A DNA stretch of 64,000 nucleotides, taken from contig NZ_QVIO01000004.1 in the NCBI RefSeq assembly GCF_003416895.1, positions 1-64,000 on the forward strand, given 5' to 3'. The DNA is from Duganella sp. BJB476. GTDB taxonomy: Bacteria > Pseudomonadota > Gammaproteobacteria > Burkholderiales > Burkholderiaceae_D. This document shows, piece after piece, positions 42,044 through 50,940 of the stretch. Made by a program: the position numbers and the translations under genes. Position 1 is the stretch's first letter; every line of letters starts with the position of its first letter. The notes under the pieces were generated by a model. It saw only the letters and a program-made list of their open reading frames with translations, was not told the DNA's origin and ran no database searches.

Positions 42044-44119
42044 ATGTCGTACAGATTTTTAGCCAGCTTACTGGTCTGCTGCGCCGCGCATGGCGCCGAA
42101 CTGCCGTGGGACCTGAGCTACACGTCCGCGCTGCGCGACCATCCGATCGCGGACAATGAGTTCATGCGCATCTGGCCGCAGCAGCATCCGCAACGGCCCA
42201 TCCATCAAAAGCTGGCGGAATACGCGGGCGAGCCGATCGAAGCGTCGATGCTGATCGAGCAGCCCGACGGCCACGCCGGCGACTCCATCGCCCAGTGGTT
42301 CATCAAGACGCGCAATACCGCGCAGCTATGCAGCTTCCATCCCAAGCGCTTGAACGATCCCTGCAAGAAGCTCGATCCCGTGCGCGTGCAGGCGGCGATC
42401 CGCGACGTGCTGCATATGTCCGACCCGTGGCCGCCGAAGGGCGAAGGACTGGTGGCAGAGAAGGATTACTTCGGCCCCGGCAAGCCGCTGCTGCTCAATT
42501 ACTTCGGCTACGTCAGCGTGTACGTGGACGGCGTATCCTTGCAGCGTCCTATCGGCGGCGACGAGTGGAAGGAGCGACTCGACAAGTCGCGTCCTGCGGC
42601 GCCGGAAGCGGGGCGCTTGCAGCAGGCTTTGGCGCTTGCCTTGGAGGGCGCGGTGGAGCCTGCGCCGGTCGCCGCGGCCAAGCCGGCCAGCGCTGTCCAG
42701 GAGAGCGCCGAACTGGTTGCCCGCAACGCGCTGATCGCCGAAGTGCAGGGTTATCTCAGCAAGGGCGACTACAAGAGCCTGGAAGCATTGCGCAAGCGCT
42801 TGCTGGATCCGATGCAGCGCACCGGCAGCGGCGTCTGGAAGCTGGCGATTTTCTACAACCAGCTGCGCTGGCGTCCGCACGGCACACGCGATCTGGCCTA
42901 CTGGACGCGCATGGAGAATGAAGCGAAGGCGTGGGAAAAGCAGTTCCCCAAATCGAACGCGGCTCGTATCTATCACGTCTACGTGCTGCTCGGGCGCGGC
43001 ACCACCTTCCGTGGCACGGCGAGCTACAAGGACGTTCCAAAGGAAGATATCGAACGCATGCTGGCCTCCACGCGCGAAGCGATGAGTATCATCAACACGC
43101 TTGAAAAGCCGATGCTGAAGGAGCGCGATCCGGAGTTCTACAAGGCCCTGCTGCAAGTGCTGCCGTACACCGACCATTACAGCTTCCTCGGCGTGATGAA
43201 CACCGTGGCCGACGCACGTAAGGAGTTCCCGAACTATCACGAGACCTATTTCACCGCCGCCTTCTTCTCGACCGAGATGTGGGCCAGCGCGCCGGACGCG
43301 GTCGACGAAATCGCCCGCAGCGCCAAGGCTGTGCGAACCGCCGATTCCGATGCGATGTACGCCCGCGTCTACTGGTACATGAGTCAGATGTCCTATGACG
43401 ACAAGCTGTTCGACAACAGCCTCGCCGACTGGAGCGAAATGAAGACCAGCTTCGATGCGCTGGTGGACCGCTACCCCGATCCGTGGAACCTGAACGCCTA
43501 CGCCTACTTCGCCTGCCAGGCCGGCGACTACGCGACCATGGCCGGCCTGTTGAACCGCATCGGCGAACGGCGCGTGTACACCAGTTGGGGCAAGCGCGGC
43601 GCGGACGCCTACGAGGACTGCGCCGGTCATGCCGGCGACGATACCAGCCGCTATCTGTCCGACCTGCGCGAGGTGGTCAAGAAACGCCAGCTACGCACCT
43701 TCTACCGCTACATCAACTACGCCGCGCAGACGCGCAAGGACGGCAAGTACGGCGAGAGCCTGCGCATCGTGCGCAAGGCCGAGGAGTTGAACCGCGTATT
43801 GTTCAACAAGCCATCGATGATGGTGCAGTACCACCTTGGCCTGACGCTGCATGCCCTGAAGCGCTACGACGAAGCGTTGCAGGCGCTGTCGCTGGGATTG
43901 CAGTCGCAGCCCAACTACGCGCCGGCCTACTTCCAGCGCGGGCTGGCCTACGAAGCGCTGGGCCGCCGCGAGGAAGCGCGCGGCCAGTTCGAAACCGCCG
44001 CCGGCCGCATGCCGGCCGAGATCAGTAGCACCGAACCGGCGCAGCGCGCGGCGGAGGAGCAGGAGCGCCGCACGATGTCGGCCAAGTTCCGAGAATACGG
44101 AATCAGCGCCCCGTTTTAA
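42044..44119 (+). CDS. exported TPR-containing protein (DUF4034-like)
   Basis: The function is unknown. The signal peptide is MSYRFLASLLVCCAAHGA/ELP. The central region (about 230-500) is alpha-helical with WKLAIFYNQLRW, NAARIYHVYVLLGRG and YTDHYSFLGVMNTVADA, resembling DUF4034 proteins of Burkholderiales. Residues 575-650 are clear TPRs (MVQYHLGLTLHALKRYDEALQALSLGL, APAYFQRGLAYEALGRREEAR). The length is 691 residues. It begins right at the end of the secF terminator. Its 3' end overlaps the convergent LysR gene by 17 bases. Confidence 0.7.
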   Translation: MSYRFLASLLVCCAAHGAELPWDLSYTSALRDHPIADNEFMRIWPQQHPQRPIHQKLAEYAGEPIEASMLIEQPDGHAGDSIAQWFIKTRNTAQLCSFHPKRLNDPCKKLDPVRVQAAIRDVLHMSDPWPPKGEGLVAEKDYFGPGKPLLLNYFGYVSVYVDGVSLQRPIGGDEWKERLDKSRPAAPEAGRLQQALALALEGAVEPAPVAAAKPASAVQESAELVARNALIAEVQGYLSKGDYKSLEALRKRLLDPMQRTGSGVWKLAIFYNQLRWRPHGTRDLAYWTRMENEAKAWEKQFPKSNAARIYHVYVLLGRGTTFRGTASYKDVPKEDIERMLASTREAMSIINTLEKPMLKERDPEFYKALLQVLPYTDHYSFLGVMNTVADARKEFPNYHETYFTAAFFSTEMWASAPDAVDEIARSAKAVRTADSDAMYARVYWYMSQMSYDDKLFDNSLADWSEMKTSFDALVDRYPDPWNLNAYAYFACQAGDYATMAGLLNRIGERRVYTSWGKRGADAYEDCAGHAGDDTSRYLSDLREVVKKRQLRTFYRYINYAAQTRKDGKYGESLRIVRKAEELNRVLFNKPSMMVQYHLGLTLHALKRYDEALQALSLGLQSQPNYAPAYFQRGLAYEALGRREEARGQFETAAGRMPAEISSTEPAQRAAEEQERRTMSAKFREYGISAPF

Positions 44120-44993
44120 TCATGTCGTACAGCGCTTGCGCGGCCGGCGACAGATGGCCGGCCTTGCGGGTGATGAGCACCAGCTGGCGCGAGATGGTCG
44201 GCTCCTTCAGTTTGATGGCGCGCAGGCGCGGATAGCTGCCCTTGATGATCGCCAGGTTGGGCACGATGGCGGCGGCAATGCCCGAGGCCACCAGGCCCAC
44301 CGCCGTCGCGCTGCGCTGCACGTCGTACTGGAAGTGCAGGTTCAGCTCCGCGCTCTTGCTGCCCAAATAGCTGTCCAGCAGCGCACGGTTGCCGTTGACG
44401 TCACCCGAGAAGATCAGCGGGTATGGCTGGATCTGCGTCCACGTCAGCGAGCGCCGCTTGGCCAGCGGATGATCGTCGCGGCACACCAGCACGAAGTGAT
44501 CCTCCATCAGCGGTACCGACACCAGGTCGGGATGCATGCCGCCCCCCAGTCCGATGCCGAACTCCGCTTCCCTGCGCTGCACCGCCTCCGCCACGCGCGA
44601 GGAGGCGTGGTCGAGAATCTTGATGCGGTTGTCGGGGAAGCGCGCTGAGTACTCCTGGATGATCTGTGGCAGATACTGTATGCCCACCGTCGGCACGCAG
44701 GCGATCGCTACGTCGCCGCGCTGCGCCTTGCCGGTCTCGCGGATCTCGTTCAGCGTGGACGACAGCTCTAGCAGCAGGCGCCGTGCCTGCGGCAGGAAGT
44801 CCTTGCCAATGCTGGTCAGCGCGATCGAGCGCGTGGTGCGTTCGACCAGCATCACACCCAGGAAGTCCTCCAGGTTGCGCAGCCGTTGCGTGACGGCGGT
44901 CTGCGTGACGTGCAGCGTCTCCGCCGCTTTTTGAAATCCGCCAAAGTCCGCAATCGCGACAAAAGCCTGCACGCCGAGTATGTCTATTTTCAT
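44103..44993 (-). CDS. LysR family transcriptional regulator (CysB/CynR-like effector domain)
   Basis: It has an N-terminal winged helix (FVAIADFGGFQKAAETLHVTQTAVTQRLRNLEDFLGVMLVERTTR) and an effector-binding domain from about 90 (GDVAIACVPTVGIQYLPQIIQEYSARFPDN). The length is 296 residues. It is divergent from the chromate-type transporter pair across 92 bp that contains a LysR-style dyad, so it probably controls that pair and itself. Confidence 0.88.
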   Translation of the reverse strand: MKIDILGVQAFVAIADFGGFQKAAETLHVTQTAVTQRLRNLEDFLGVMLVERTTRSIALTSIGKDFLPQARRLLLELSSTLNEIRETGKAQRGDVAIACVPTVGIQYLPQIIQEYSARFPDNRIKILDHASSRVAEAVQRREAEFGIGLGGGMHPDLVSVPLMEDHFVLVCRDDHPLAKRRSLTWTQIQPYPLIFSGDVNGNRALLDSYLGSKSAELNLHFQYDVQRSATAVGLVASGIAAAIVPNLAIIKGSYPRLRAIKLKEPTISRQLVLITRKAGHLSPAAQALYDMIKTGR

Positions 44994-45003
44994 CAGAAAA
45001 ATG

Positions 45004-45028
45004 AATGAATGGTCTAAATAAATTCATT
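45004..45028. promoter_or_regulatory. LysR-type dyad between the regulator and the chromate transporter genes
   Basis: AATGAAT (45004-45010) and ATTCATT (45022-45028) are perfect inverted repeats separated by 11 bases, matching the T-N11-A pattern of LysR binding sites. The dyad begins 11 bases upstream of the regulator's start codon, where autoregulatory sites usually sit. Binding is inferred. Confidence 0.55.
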
Positions 45029-45085
45029 GTACTTATATTTGATGAAGGCGGAAAATTCGCTCCATTGAAACCGAAGGAGAAGATC

Positions 45086-45640
45086 ATGCCGCTATCAACA
45101 ATTTTCCTGGTGTTCTCCAAGCTGGCGTTGATGGGCTTTGGCGGCGTGATGCCGTTCGCCTACCGCGCCCTGGTGGAGCAACACAAGTGGCTCACGGCCG
45201 AGGAGTTCGCGCAGTATCTCGCCACCAGCCAGATGCTGCCCGGCCCGACGATCTGCAACGTCGCGTTGAGGGTCGGCAACCGCTACGCCGGCACCGGCGG
45301 CGCGCTGACGGCACTGGCCGGCATGGTTGTCGGTCCGTTCCTGGTGGTCATCGCATTGGGTGTGGTGTACCAGCGCTACGGCGAGATCGAGGTGTTCCGC
45401 CACGCGATACGCGGCATGGCGGCGGTGGCGGCGGGGCTGATCCTGGCCACCGCTGTGAAGATGGCGAAGGCCATGTTCGCCAAGGCCGACTGGCGCGAGC
45501 GCCGCACGCATTTGCAGGTGGCCTTGCTGGCGCTGGCCTTCATTGGACTGGGTCTGCTGCAATGGCAGCTGGCGCTGGTGTTCTGCGTACTGGCGCCATT
45601 GGGCACCGGCGCGACTTATCTGGTGGGAGAGAAAAAATGA
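45086..45640 (+). CDS. chrA: chromate transporter, short-chain, N-terminal-type half
   Basis: CHR-family halves form a heterodimeric inner-membrane carrier that exports chromate or a related oxyanion. The motifs FSKLALMGFGGVMPFAYR, WLTAEEFAQYLATSQMLPGPTICNVAL (PGP motif) and GNRYAGTGGALTALAGMVVGPF are visible. The length is 184 residues from ATG 45086, which has GGAGA upstream; 27 codons further upstream are open but lie in the regulatory region. It overlaps the second half by four bases (ATGA). The natural substrate may not be chromate. Confidence 0.85.
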   Translation: MPLSTIFLVFSKLALMGFGGVMPFAYRALVEQHKWLTAEEFAQYLATSQMLPGPTICNVALRVGNRYAGTGGALTALAGMVVGPFLVVIALGVVYQRYGEIEVFRHAIRGMAAVAAGLILATAVKMAKAMFAKADWRERRTHLQVALLALAFIGLGLLQWQLALVFCVLAPLGTGATYLVGEKK

Positions 45641-46170
45641 ACGAGCAATCTCCGGTAGTTGAACTATCGCTGCACATAGCGATGATGTCGTTGATGGCGG
45701 TCGGTGGCGGCGTGGTGCTGCTAGGGCCGCAGGTCGGGCACTACGTCGTCGAGGGCAAGCAGTGGCTGAACAACGAACAGTTTTCGGCCGCGTATGCGAT
45801 AGCGCAGGCGGCGCCCGGTCCCAACCTGTTGTTCGTCTCGCTGGTGGGCTGGTTGATCGCCGGCTGGGCGGGCGCCATCTTCACCACGCTGGCGGTGCTG
45901 GGCCCCTCGACGCTGCTGACACTGGCCGCGATCCGCTTGCAGGCACGTCACGCAGGCGGGAGGTTGACGCAAGCGCTGGGAGATGCCTTCGCGCCGATAT
46001 CGATAGGCTTCCTGGCCGCCACGGCCTGGCTGTTCACCCGCATCTCCAACGTCAGCTGGCATGCCGATGTGCTGACGGTGTTGGCGGCGTTGATACTGCT
46101 GCGGACCAAAATCAATCCGGTGATGCTGATCGCGGCCGGCGCGCTGGCCGGCACTCTGGGCCTTATCTGA
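45637..46170 (+). CDS. chrA: chromate transporter, short-chain, C-terminal-type half
   Basis: This is the second half of the split CHR carrier: MMSLMAVGGGVVLLGPQVGHYVV, WLNNEQFSAAYAIAQAAPGPNLLFVSLVGW (APGP motif), and hydrophobic helices to the end. The length is 177 residues. The ATG overlaps the stop of the first half. Its 3' end overlaps the convergent AraC regulator by eight bases. Confidence 0.83.
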   Translation: MNEQSPVVELSLHIAMMSLMAVGGGVVLLGPQVGHYVVEGKQWLNNEQFSAAYAIAQAAPGPNLLFVSLVGWLIAGWAGAIFTTLAVLGPSTLLTLAAIRLQARHAGGRLTQALGDAFAPISIGFLAATAWLFTRISNVSWHADVLTVLAALILLRTKINPVMLIAAGALAGTLGLI

Positions 46171-47134
46171 GCGAGTGCGGTGTTGACCGCGACCGCAGCG
46201 ACGCCGACGGGCAGTGGCCGAACAGCTTGCGGTAGTCGCTGGAAAACTGGCTGAAGTTACTCAGCCCCCAGGAGCCGGCCACGTCGCCGATGGCGCCGCC
46301 GTCCTGCAGCTGCCGACGCACGCCATTCAGACGCACCATGCGCAGGTACAGCATGGGGCTCATGCCCAGCACATCCTCGAAGCAGTATTGCAACGTGCGG
46401 CGGCTCACATGCACCCGTTCGCACAGCTCCGGCACGGTAATCGATTCGCTGCGGTGCGCCATGATGTACTCGCGCGCCAGCGAGACCACGTGGCGGCGCC
46501 GTTGCAGGCTGGCCGCCAGCGCCGGCTCCACGCAGCTGTGGTCCAGCATGTCGAGCAGGGTGGACAGCACCAGTTCCTGCCACTGCGCCGCGCCTTCCGC
46601 CGCACTCTCTCCCTCGGCCGGCAGCAGCTGCGACAGGATGCGCAGGCATTTGGCCTGGGCTTGCGCGTCCACTTGCAACAACTCGGCCGACTGCACCCGC
46701 TGCCAGTCGATCTGGCAACCATAGCGCCGCGCCGTCTCGACCAGCAGCTCGCGGCTAGCGACGATGCCGAAGATGCTGTAGGCGCTCGGCGTTACCAATT
46801 CGAATTCAACGTTGCCTGGCTGCACCATGATCCAGTCGGCTGCCGTCTGGCGGCCGTTGATGCGGGTGCTGGCGCCGTGGTCGGGCAGGCCGAACCAGAT
46901 GGCGTCCGGCCACACGCGGCAGGATTGGCGTACCGACTGGCTCAGGCTTTCCCGGAATACTTGCAGCTGCGGCAGGCGCAGCTCAGTCAGCGCGCCGTGG
47001 AACAGGCCGGCGCTGATCTGGTCGTAGCTTTGTTGCCAGTTGGTGAGCTTGCTGGCCAATTCGTCGGCGTCGTGCGCCATCACAGTGCGCAAATCTGGCG
47101 CACTGTGTAACAACTCTGTCGCAGTCTGGTGCAT
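46163..47134 (-). CDS. eutR: AraC family regulator, EutR-like
   Basis: The C-terminal 100 residues hold the two helix-turn-helix motifs of AraC proteins (ITVPELCERVHVSRRTLQYCFEDVLGMSPMLYLRMVRLNGVRRQL, then GSWGLSNFSQFSSDYRKLFGHCPS). The N-terminal part (DELASKLTNWQQSYDQISAGLFHGAL, RESLSQSVRQSCRVWPDAIWFGLP) resembles EutR-type effector domains. It is divergent from the ethanolamine permease and near eutBC, so an ethanolamine-responsive activator is the likely role. The length is 323 residues. Confidence 0.8.
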   Translation of the reverse strand: MHQTATELLHSAPDLRTVMAHDADELASKLTNWQQSYDQISAGLFHGALTELRLPQLQVFRESLSQSVRQSCRVWPDAIWFGLPDHGASTRINGRQTAADWIMVQPGNVEFELVTPSAYSIFGIVASRELLVETARRYGCQIDWQRVQSAELLQVDAQAQAKCLRILSQLLPAEGESAAEGAAQWQELVLSTLLDMLDHSCVEPALAASLQRRRHVVSLAREYIMAHRSESITVPELCERVHVSRRTLQYCFEDVLGMSPMLYLRMVRLNGVRRQLQDGGAIGDVAGSWGLSNFSQFSSDYRKLFGHCPSASLRSRSTPHSLR

Positions 47135-47286
47135 ATTATTTTTCTCCGGCTGTTGTTATTTCTTCCCGTGGAGGCTAGCCCTTCGCAAGTTTGCCGATTT
47201 TCGATAACGCTGGCATTTGGCTGGCTCCTATACTCGATTCTGCTGCAACTTCCATACCAGACGCGCTTTACCTTAGGGAGAATCAC

Positions 47287-48666
47287 ATGAATGCAAAACA
47301 GGCGGCCGGGCAACCGGCGCTGCAACAGTCGCTAGGCACCTTCCAGTTGTGGGGCATCGCGGTAGGCCTGGTGATCTCGGGCGAGTACTTCGGCTGGAGC
47401 TACGGCTGGGCCTCGGCGGGGACGCTGGGCTTTACCATCACGGCGCTGTTCATCGCGGCGATGTACACCACGTTTATCTTCAGCTTTACCGAGCTGACCA
47501 CCTCGATCCCGCATGCGGGCGGCCCGTTCGCCTACAGCAAGCGCGCCTTCGGCCCGACCGGCGGCTACCTGGCCGGCGCGGCCACCCTGATCGAGTTCGT
47601 GTTCGCCCCGCCGGCGATTGCGCTGGCGATCGGCGCGTATCTGAATGTGCAGTTTCCCACCGTCGATCCGAAGACGGCGGCGGTCGGCGCCTACGTCGTG
47701 TTCATGACCTTGAACATCGTCGGCGTGCAGGTGGCGGCGACCTTCGAGTTGCTGATGACGCTGCTGGCCATCTTTGAATTGCTGGTGTTTATGGGCGTGG
47801 TGTCGCCGGGCTTCTCGGTGGCGAACTTCGTCAAGGGCGGCTGGTCGGGCCAGGACAGCTTCAGCATCGCGTCGATCCCCGGCATGTTCGCGGCGATTCC
47901 GTTTGCGATCTGGTTCTTCCTGGCGATTGAGGGCGTGGCCATGGCGGCCGAGGAAGCCAAGGACCCGAAACGTTCGATCCCCATCGCCTACATCGCCGGC
48001 ATCATTACGCTGGTGCTGCTGGCGATCGGCGTGATGGTGTTCGCCGGCGGCGCTGGCGACTGGACCAAGCTGGCCAACATCAACGATCCGCTGCCGCAGG
48101 CAATGAAGATCATCGTTGGCGAGCACAGCAACTGGCTGCACATGCTGGTGTGGCTGGGCTTGTTCGGATTGATCGCTTCCTTCCACGGCATCATCCTCGG
48201 TTATTCGCGCCAGATCTTTGCCTTGGCCCGCGAGGCTTACTTGCCGCATTACTTCGCCAAGATCCACCCACGCTTCAAGACGCCGCACCGCGCCATCCTT
48301 GCGGGCGGCGTGATCGGCATCGCTGCCATCTATAGCGACGAGCTGATCAAGATCGGCGGCCAGACCCTGACCGCCAACATCGTCACCATGTCGGTCTTCG
48401 GCGCCATCACCATGTACATCCTCAGCATGCTCAGCCTGTTCAAGCTGCGCCGCACGGAGCCGCACATGGCGCGTCCTTTCCGCGCACCGTTCTATCCGCT
48501 GTTCCCGGCGATTGCGCTGGCTGGCGCGCTGGTCTGCCTGGTGACGATGATCTATTACAACCTGCTGATCTTTGGCGTGTTCGTCGGCTTCATGGCCGCC
48601 GGCTATGGCTTCTTCCTGGCCACCAAGGGCAATCGTCAGCAGCACGCGGCGTTCGACGCTGTCTAA
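47287..48666 (+). CDS. eat: ethanolamine permease
   Basis: This APC-superfamily carrier brings ethanolamine into the cell. It has about 12 helices over 459 residues. FQLWGIAVGLVISGEYFGWSYGW and TTSIPHAGGPFAYSKRAFGPTGGYLAG are hallmarks of the ethanolamine permease family. ATG 47287 has AGGGAGA upstream; the in-frame codons back to 47191 belong to the divergent promoter region. The location beside EutR and eutBC supports the function. Confidence 0.9.
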   Translation: MNAKQAAGQPALQQSLGTFQLWGIAVGLVISGEYFGWSYGWASAGTLGFTITALFIAAMYTTFIFSFTELTTSIPHAGGPFAYSKRAFGPTGGYLAGAATLIEFVFAPPAIALAIGAYLNVQFPTVDPKTAAVGAYVVFMTLNIVGVQVAATFELLMTLLAIFELLVFMGVVSPGFSVANFVKGGWSGQDSFSIASIPGMFAAIPFAIWFFLAIEGVAMAAEEAKDPKRSIPIAYIAGIITLVLLAIGVMVFAGGAGDWTKLANINDPLPQAMKIIVGEHSNWLHMLVWLGLFGLIASFHGIILGYSRQIFALAREAYLPHYFAKIHPRFKTPHRAILAGGVIGIAAIYSDELIKIGGQTLTANIVTMSVFGAITMYILSMLSLFKLRRTEPHMARPFRAPFYPLFPAIALAGALVCLVTMIYYNLLIFGVFVGFMAAGYGFFLATKGNRQQHAAFDAV

Positions 48667-48689
48667 CCCACAACAACGGAGCACTATCC

Positions 48690-49511
48690 ATGTCCAAATA
48701 CCTCCTCTCCCTGCTGGCCACGGCCGGATGCCTGGCTTGCGCGGCAGGCAGCGCACTGGCTGCCGATGCCGCACCGGCTGCGCCTGCGCCCGACTGGACC
48801 AACACCGGCAACGTGACGCTGGTGTCCGACTATATTTTCCGCGGCATCTCGCAGACGCAGGCCAAGCCGACAGCGCAAGCCACGCTGGATTTCACCCATG
48901 TCAGCGGCTTCTATCTCGGCCTGTTCGGTTCGGGTGTTTCGCACGCGGCCTATAACAACGGCAGCGGTTCGGAGATCGACGTCTACGGCGGCTATCGCTA
49001 TCCGCTGAGCGAGGGTAATAATATCGACGCCGGCCTGGTCACCTACTGGTATCCCGGCGCGCACTATGCGGCGGGCGGCAAGGACATCAAGTACCATACG
49101 CAGGAGGCCAAGCTGGGCGTGAATATCGGCGCCTTCAACGCCTACGCCTGGGTGGCGCTGAGCGAGTACTGGTTCGGCTTCGCGGTGCAGCCGGACAGCG
49201 GCAAGCTAGCCAATACGCGCGGCACCGCCTACGCCGAAGTGAACTGGAATCCCGAACTGATGCCGGGCCTGGTGCTGAACCTGCATGCGGGCCGCCAGCA
49301 AGTGCGCAACATGAGCGATTTTAATTTCTTCGACATCAAGGCGGGCGTGACCAAGACGATCGACGTTTGGGCGTTCACGGCGGCGGGGACCTACAACAGC
49401 GGCGACGCCAGCAAGAACGGCACGCCCTTGTGGACCTTCTTCAACGCCGACGGCAGCGGCAAGAACGTGGCACAGAAGCGCCTGGTCGTAACCGCCTCGC
49501 GCAACTTCTAG
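48690..49511 (+). CDS. TorF-family putative porin / outer-membrane protein
   Basis: The signal peptide is MSKYLLSLLATAGCLACAAGSALA/AD. The mature protein reads NTGNVTLVSDYIFRGISQTQAKPTAQATLDFTHVSGFYLG, the signature of the TIGR02001/TorF family, continues as alternating strands and ends with a C-terminal Phe (TASRNF), typical of outer-membrane barrels. The length is 273 residues. It sits between the ethanolamine permease and eutB with short gaps (23 and 26 bases), so it may give ethanolamine a route across the outer membrane. That role is inference. Confidence 0.8.
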   Translation: MSKYLLSLLATAGCLACAAGSALAADAAPAAPAPDWTNTGNVTLVSDYIFRGISQTQAKPTAQATLDFTHVSGFYLGLFGSGVSHAAYNNGSGSEIDVYGGYRYPLSEGNNIDAGLVTYWYPGAHYAAGGKDIKYHTQEAKLGVNIGAFNAYAWVALSEYWFGFAVQPDSGKLANTRGTAYAEVNWNPELMPGLVLNLHAGRQQVRNMSDFNFFDIKAGVTKTIDVWAFTAAGTYNSGDASKNGTPLWTFFNADGSGKNVAQKRLVVTASRNF

Positions 49512-49537
49512 ACCACCTGTAGCATCGGGAGACGGCA

Positions 49538-50929
49538 ATGAGCAGCTTTGCACATACGGTAGGCAGCAGGACATATCAGTTCCGCGACCTGAAGGACTTG
49601 ATGGCGAAGGCGACGCCGGCGCGTTCCGGCGACTACCTGGCGGGGCTGGCGGCGGCCAGCGCCGAGGAACGGGTGGCGGCGCAGATGGCGCTGGCCGAGC
49701 TGCCGCTGTCGCTGTTCCTGAACCAGATGGTGGTGCCGTATGAACAGGACGAGGTGACGCGGCTGATCATCGACGATCACGACCGCATCGCTTTCGCCCG
49801 CATCGCCCACCTGACCGTGGGCGACTTCCGCAACTGGCTGCTGGGCGACGCCGCCGATGAAGCCGTGCTGGCCACCGTCGCACCCGGCATCACGCCGGAG
49901 ATGGCGGCGGCCGTTTCCAAGATCATGCGCATCCAGGACCTGATCCTGGTGGCGAAGAAATGCCGCGTCGTCACCCGTTTCCGCAACACCATCGGGCTGG
50001 CGGGATGCATGTCGACGCGTTTGCAACCCAACCATCCGACCGACGACGCCACCGGCATCGCCGCCAGCGTGCTGGACGGCCTGCTGTACGGCAGTGGCGA
50101 TGCGGTGATCGGCATCAACCCCGCCACCGACAACGTGCCGCAGGTGATCAAGATCGTCACCATGCTCGACGAGATCATCGACCGCTACGGCATCCCCACG
50201 CAATCGTGCGTGCTGACCCACGTGACCAATACCATCGCCGCCATCGAACGCGGCGCGCCGATCGACCTGGTGTTCCAGTCGATCGCCGGCACCGAGGCGG
50301 CCAACGCCAGCTTCGGCATCAACCTGGCCTTGCTGGCGGAGGCGCAGCAGGCGGCGCTGTCGCTGCAACGAGGCACTGTGGGCAACAACGTCATGTACTT
50401 CGAGACCGGGCAGGGCAGCGCGCTGTCGGCCAATGCCCATCACGGCGTCGACCAGCAGACTTGCGAAACGCGCGCTTACGCGGTGGCGCGCAAGTTCCAG
50501 CCGCTGCTGGTCAATTCGGTGGTCGGCTTCATCGGCCCCGAGTACCTGTACGACGGCAAGCAGATCGTGCGCGCTGGATTGGAGGATCACTTCTGCGCCA
50601 AGCTGCTGGGCCTGCCGATGGGCTGCGACGTCTGCTACACCAACCACGCCGAGGCCGACCAGAACGACATGGACATCCTGCTGACCTTGCTGGGCACGGC
50701 CGGCTGCACCTTCGTCATGGGCATTCCCGGCTCGGACGACATCATGCTCAACTACCAGACCACGTCCTTCCACGATGCGCTGTACGCGCGCCGCGTGCTG
50801 GGCCTGAAGCCGGCGCCGGAATTCGAAGCCTGGCTGAAGGAGATGGAAATCTTCACCCGCGACGATTACGTTACACTGGGCAAAGCGCTGCCGGCTTCCT
50901 TCCAGCGCGCGCTGGCTAGCTTGAAATAA
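49538..50929 (+). CDS. eutB: ethanolamine ammonia-lyase large subunit
   Basis: This adenosylcobalamin-dependent enzyme splits ethanolamine to acetaldehyde and ammonia. Conserved pieces include RSGDYLAGLAAASAEERVAAQMALAELPL, RFRNTIGLAGCMSTRLQPNHPTDD, GDAVIGINPATDN, FQSIAGTEAANASFGINLALL, MYFETGQGSALSANAHHGVDQQTCE and GLPMGCDVCYTNHAEADQNDMD. The length is 463 residues. GGGAGA precedes the ATG. No carboxysome-like shell genes are nearby, so this is the cytosolic, microcompartment-free version. Confidence 0.96.
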   Translation: MSSFAHTVGSRTYQFRDLKDLMAKATPARSGDYLAGLAAASAEERVAAQMALAELPLSLFLNQMVVPYEQDEVTRLIIDDHDRIAFARIAHLTVGDFRNWLLGDAADEAVLATVAPGITPEMAAAVSKIMRIQDLILVAKKCRVVTRFRNTIGLAGCMSTRLQPNHPTDDATGIAASVLDGLLYGSGDAVIGINPATDNVPQVIKIVTMLDEIIDRYGIPTQSCVLTHVTNTIAAIERGAPIDLVFQSIAGTEAANASFGINLALLAEAQQAALSLQRGTVGNNVMYFETGQGSALSANAHHGVDQQTCETRAYAVARKFQPLLVNSVVGFIGPEYLYDGKQIVRAGLEDHFCAKLLGLPMGCDVCYTNHAEADQNDMDILLTLLGTAGCTFVMGIPGSDDIMLNYQTTSFHDALYARRVLGLKPAPEFEAWLKEMEIFTRDDYVTLGKALPASFQRALASLK

Positions 50930-50940
50930 TGGGAACCCGT

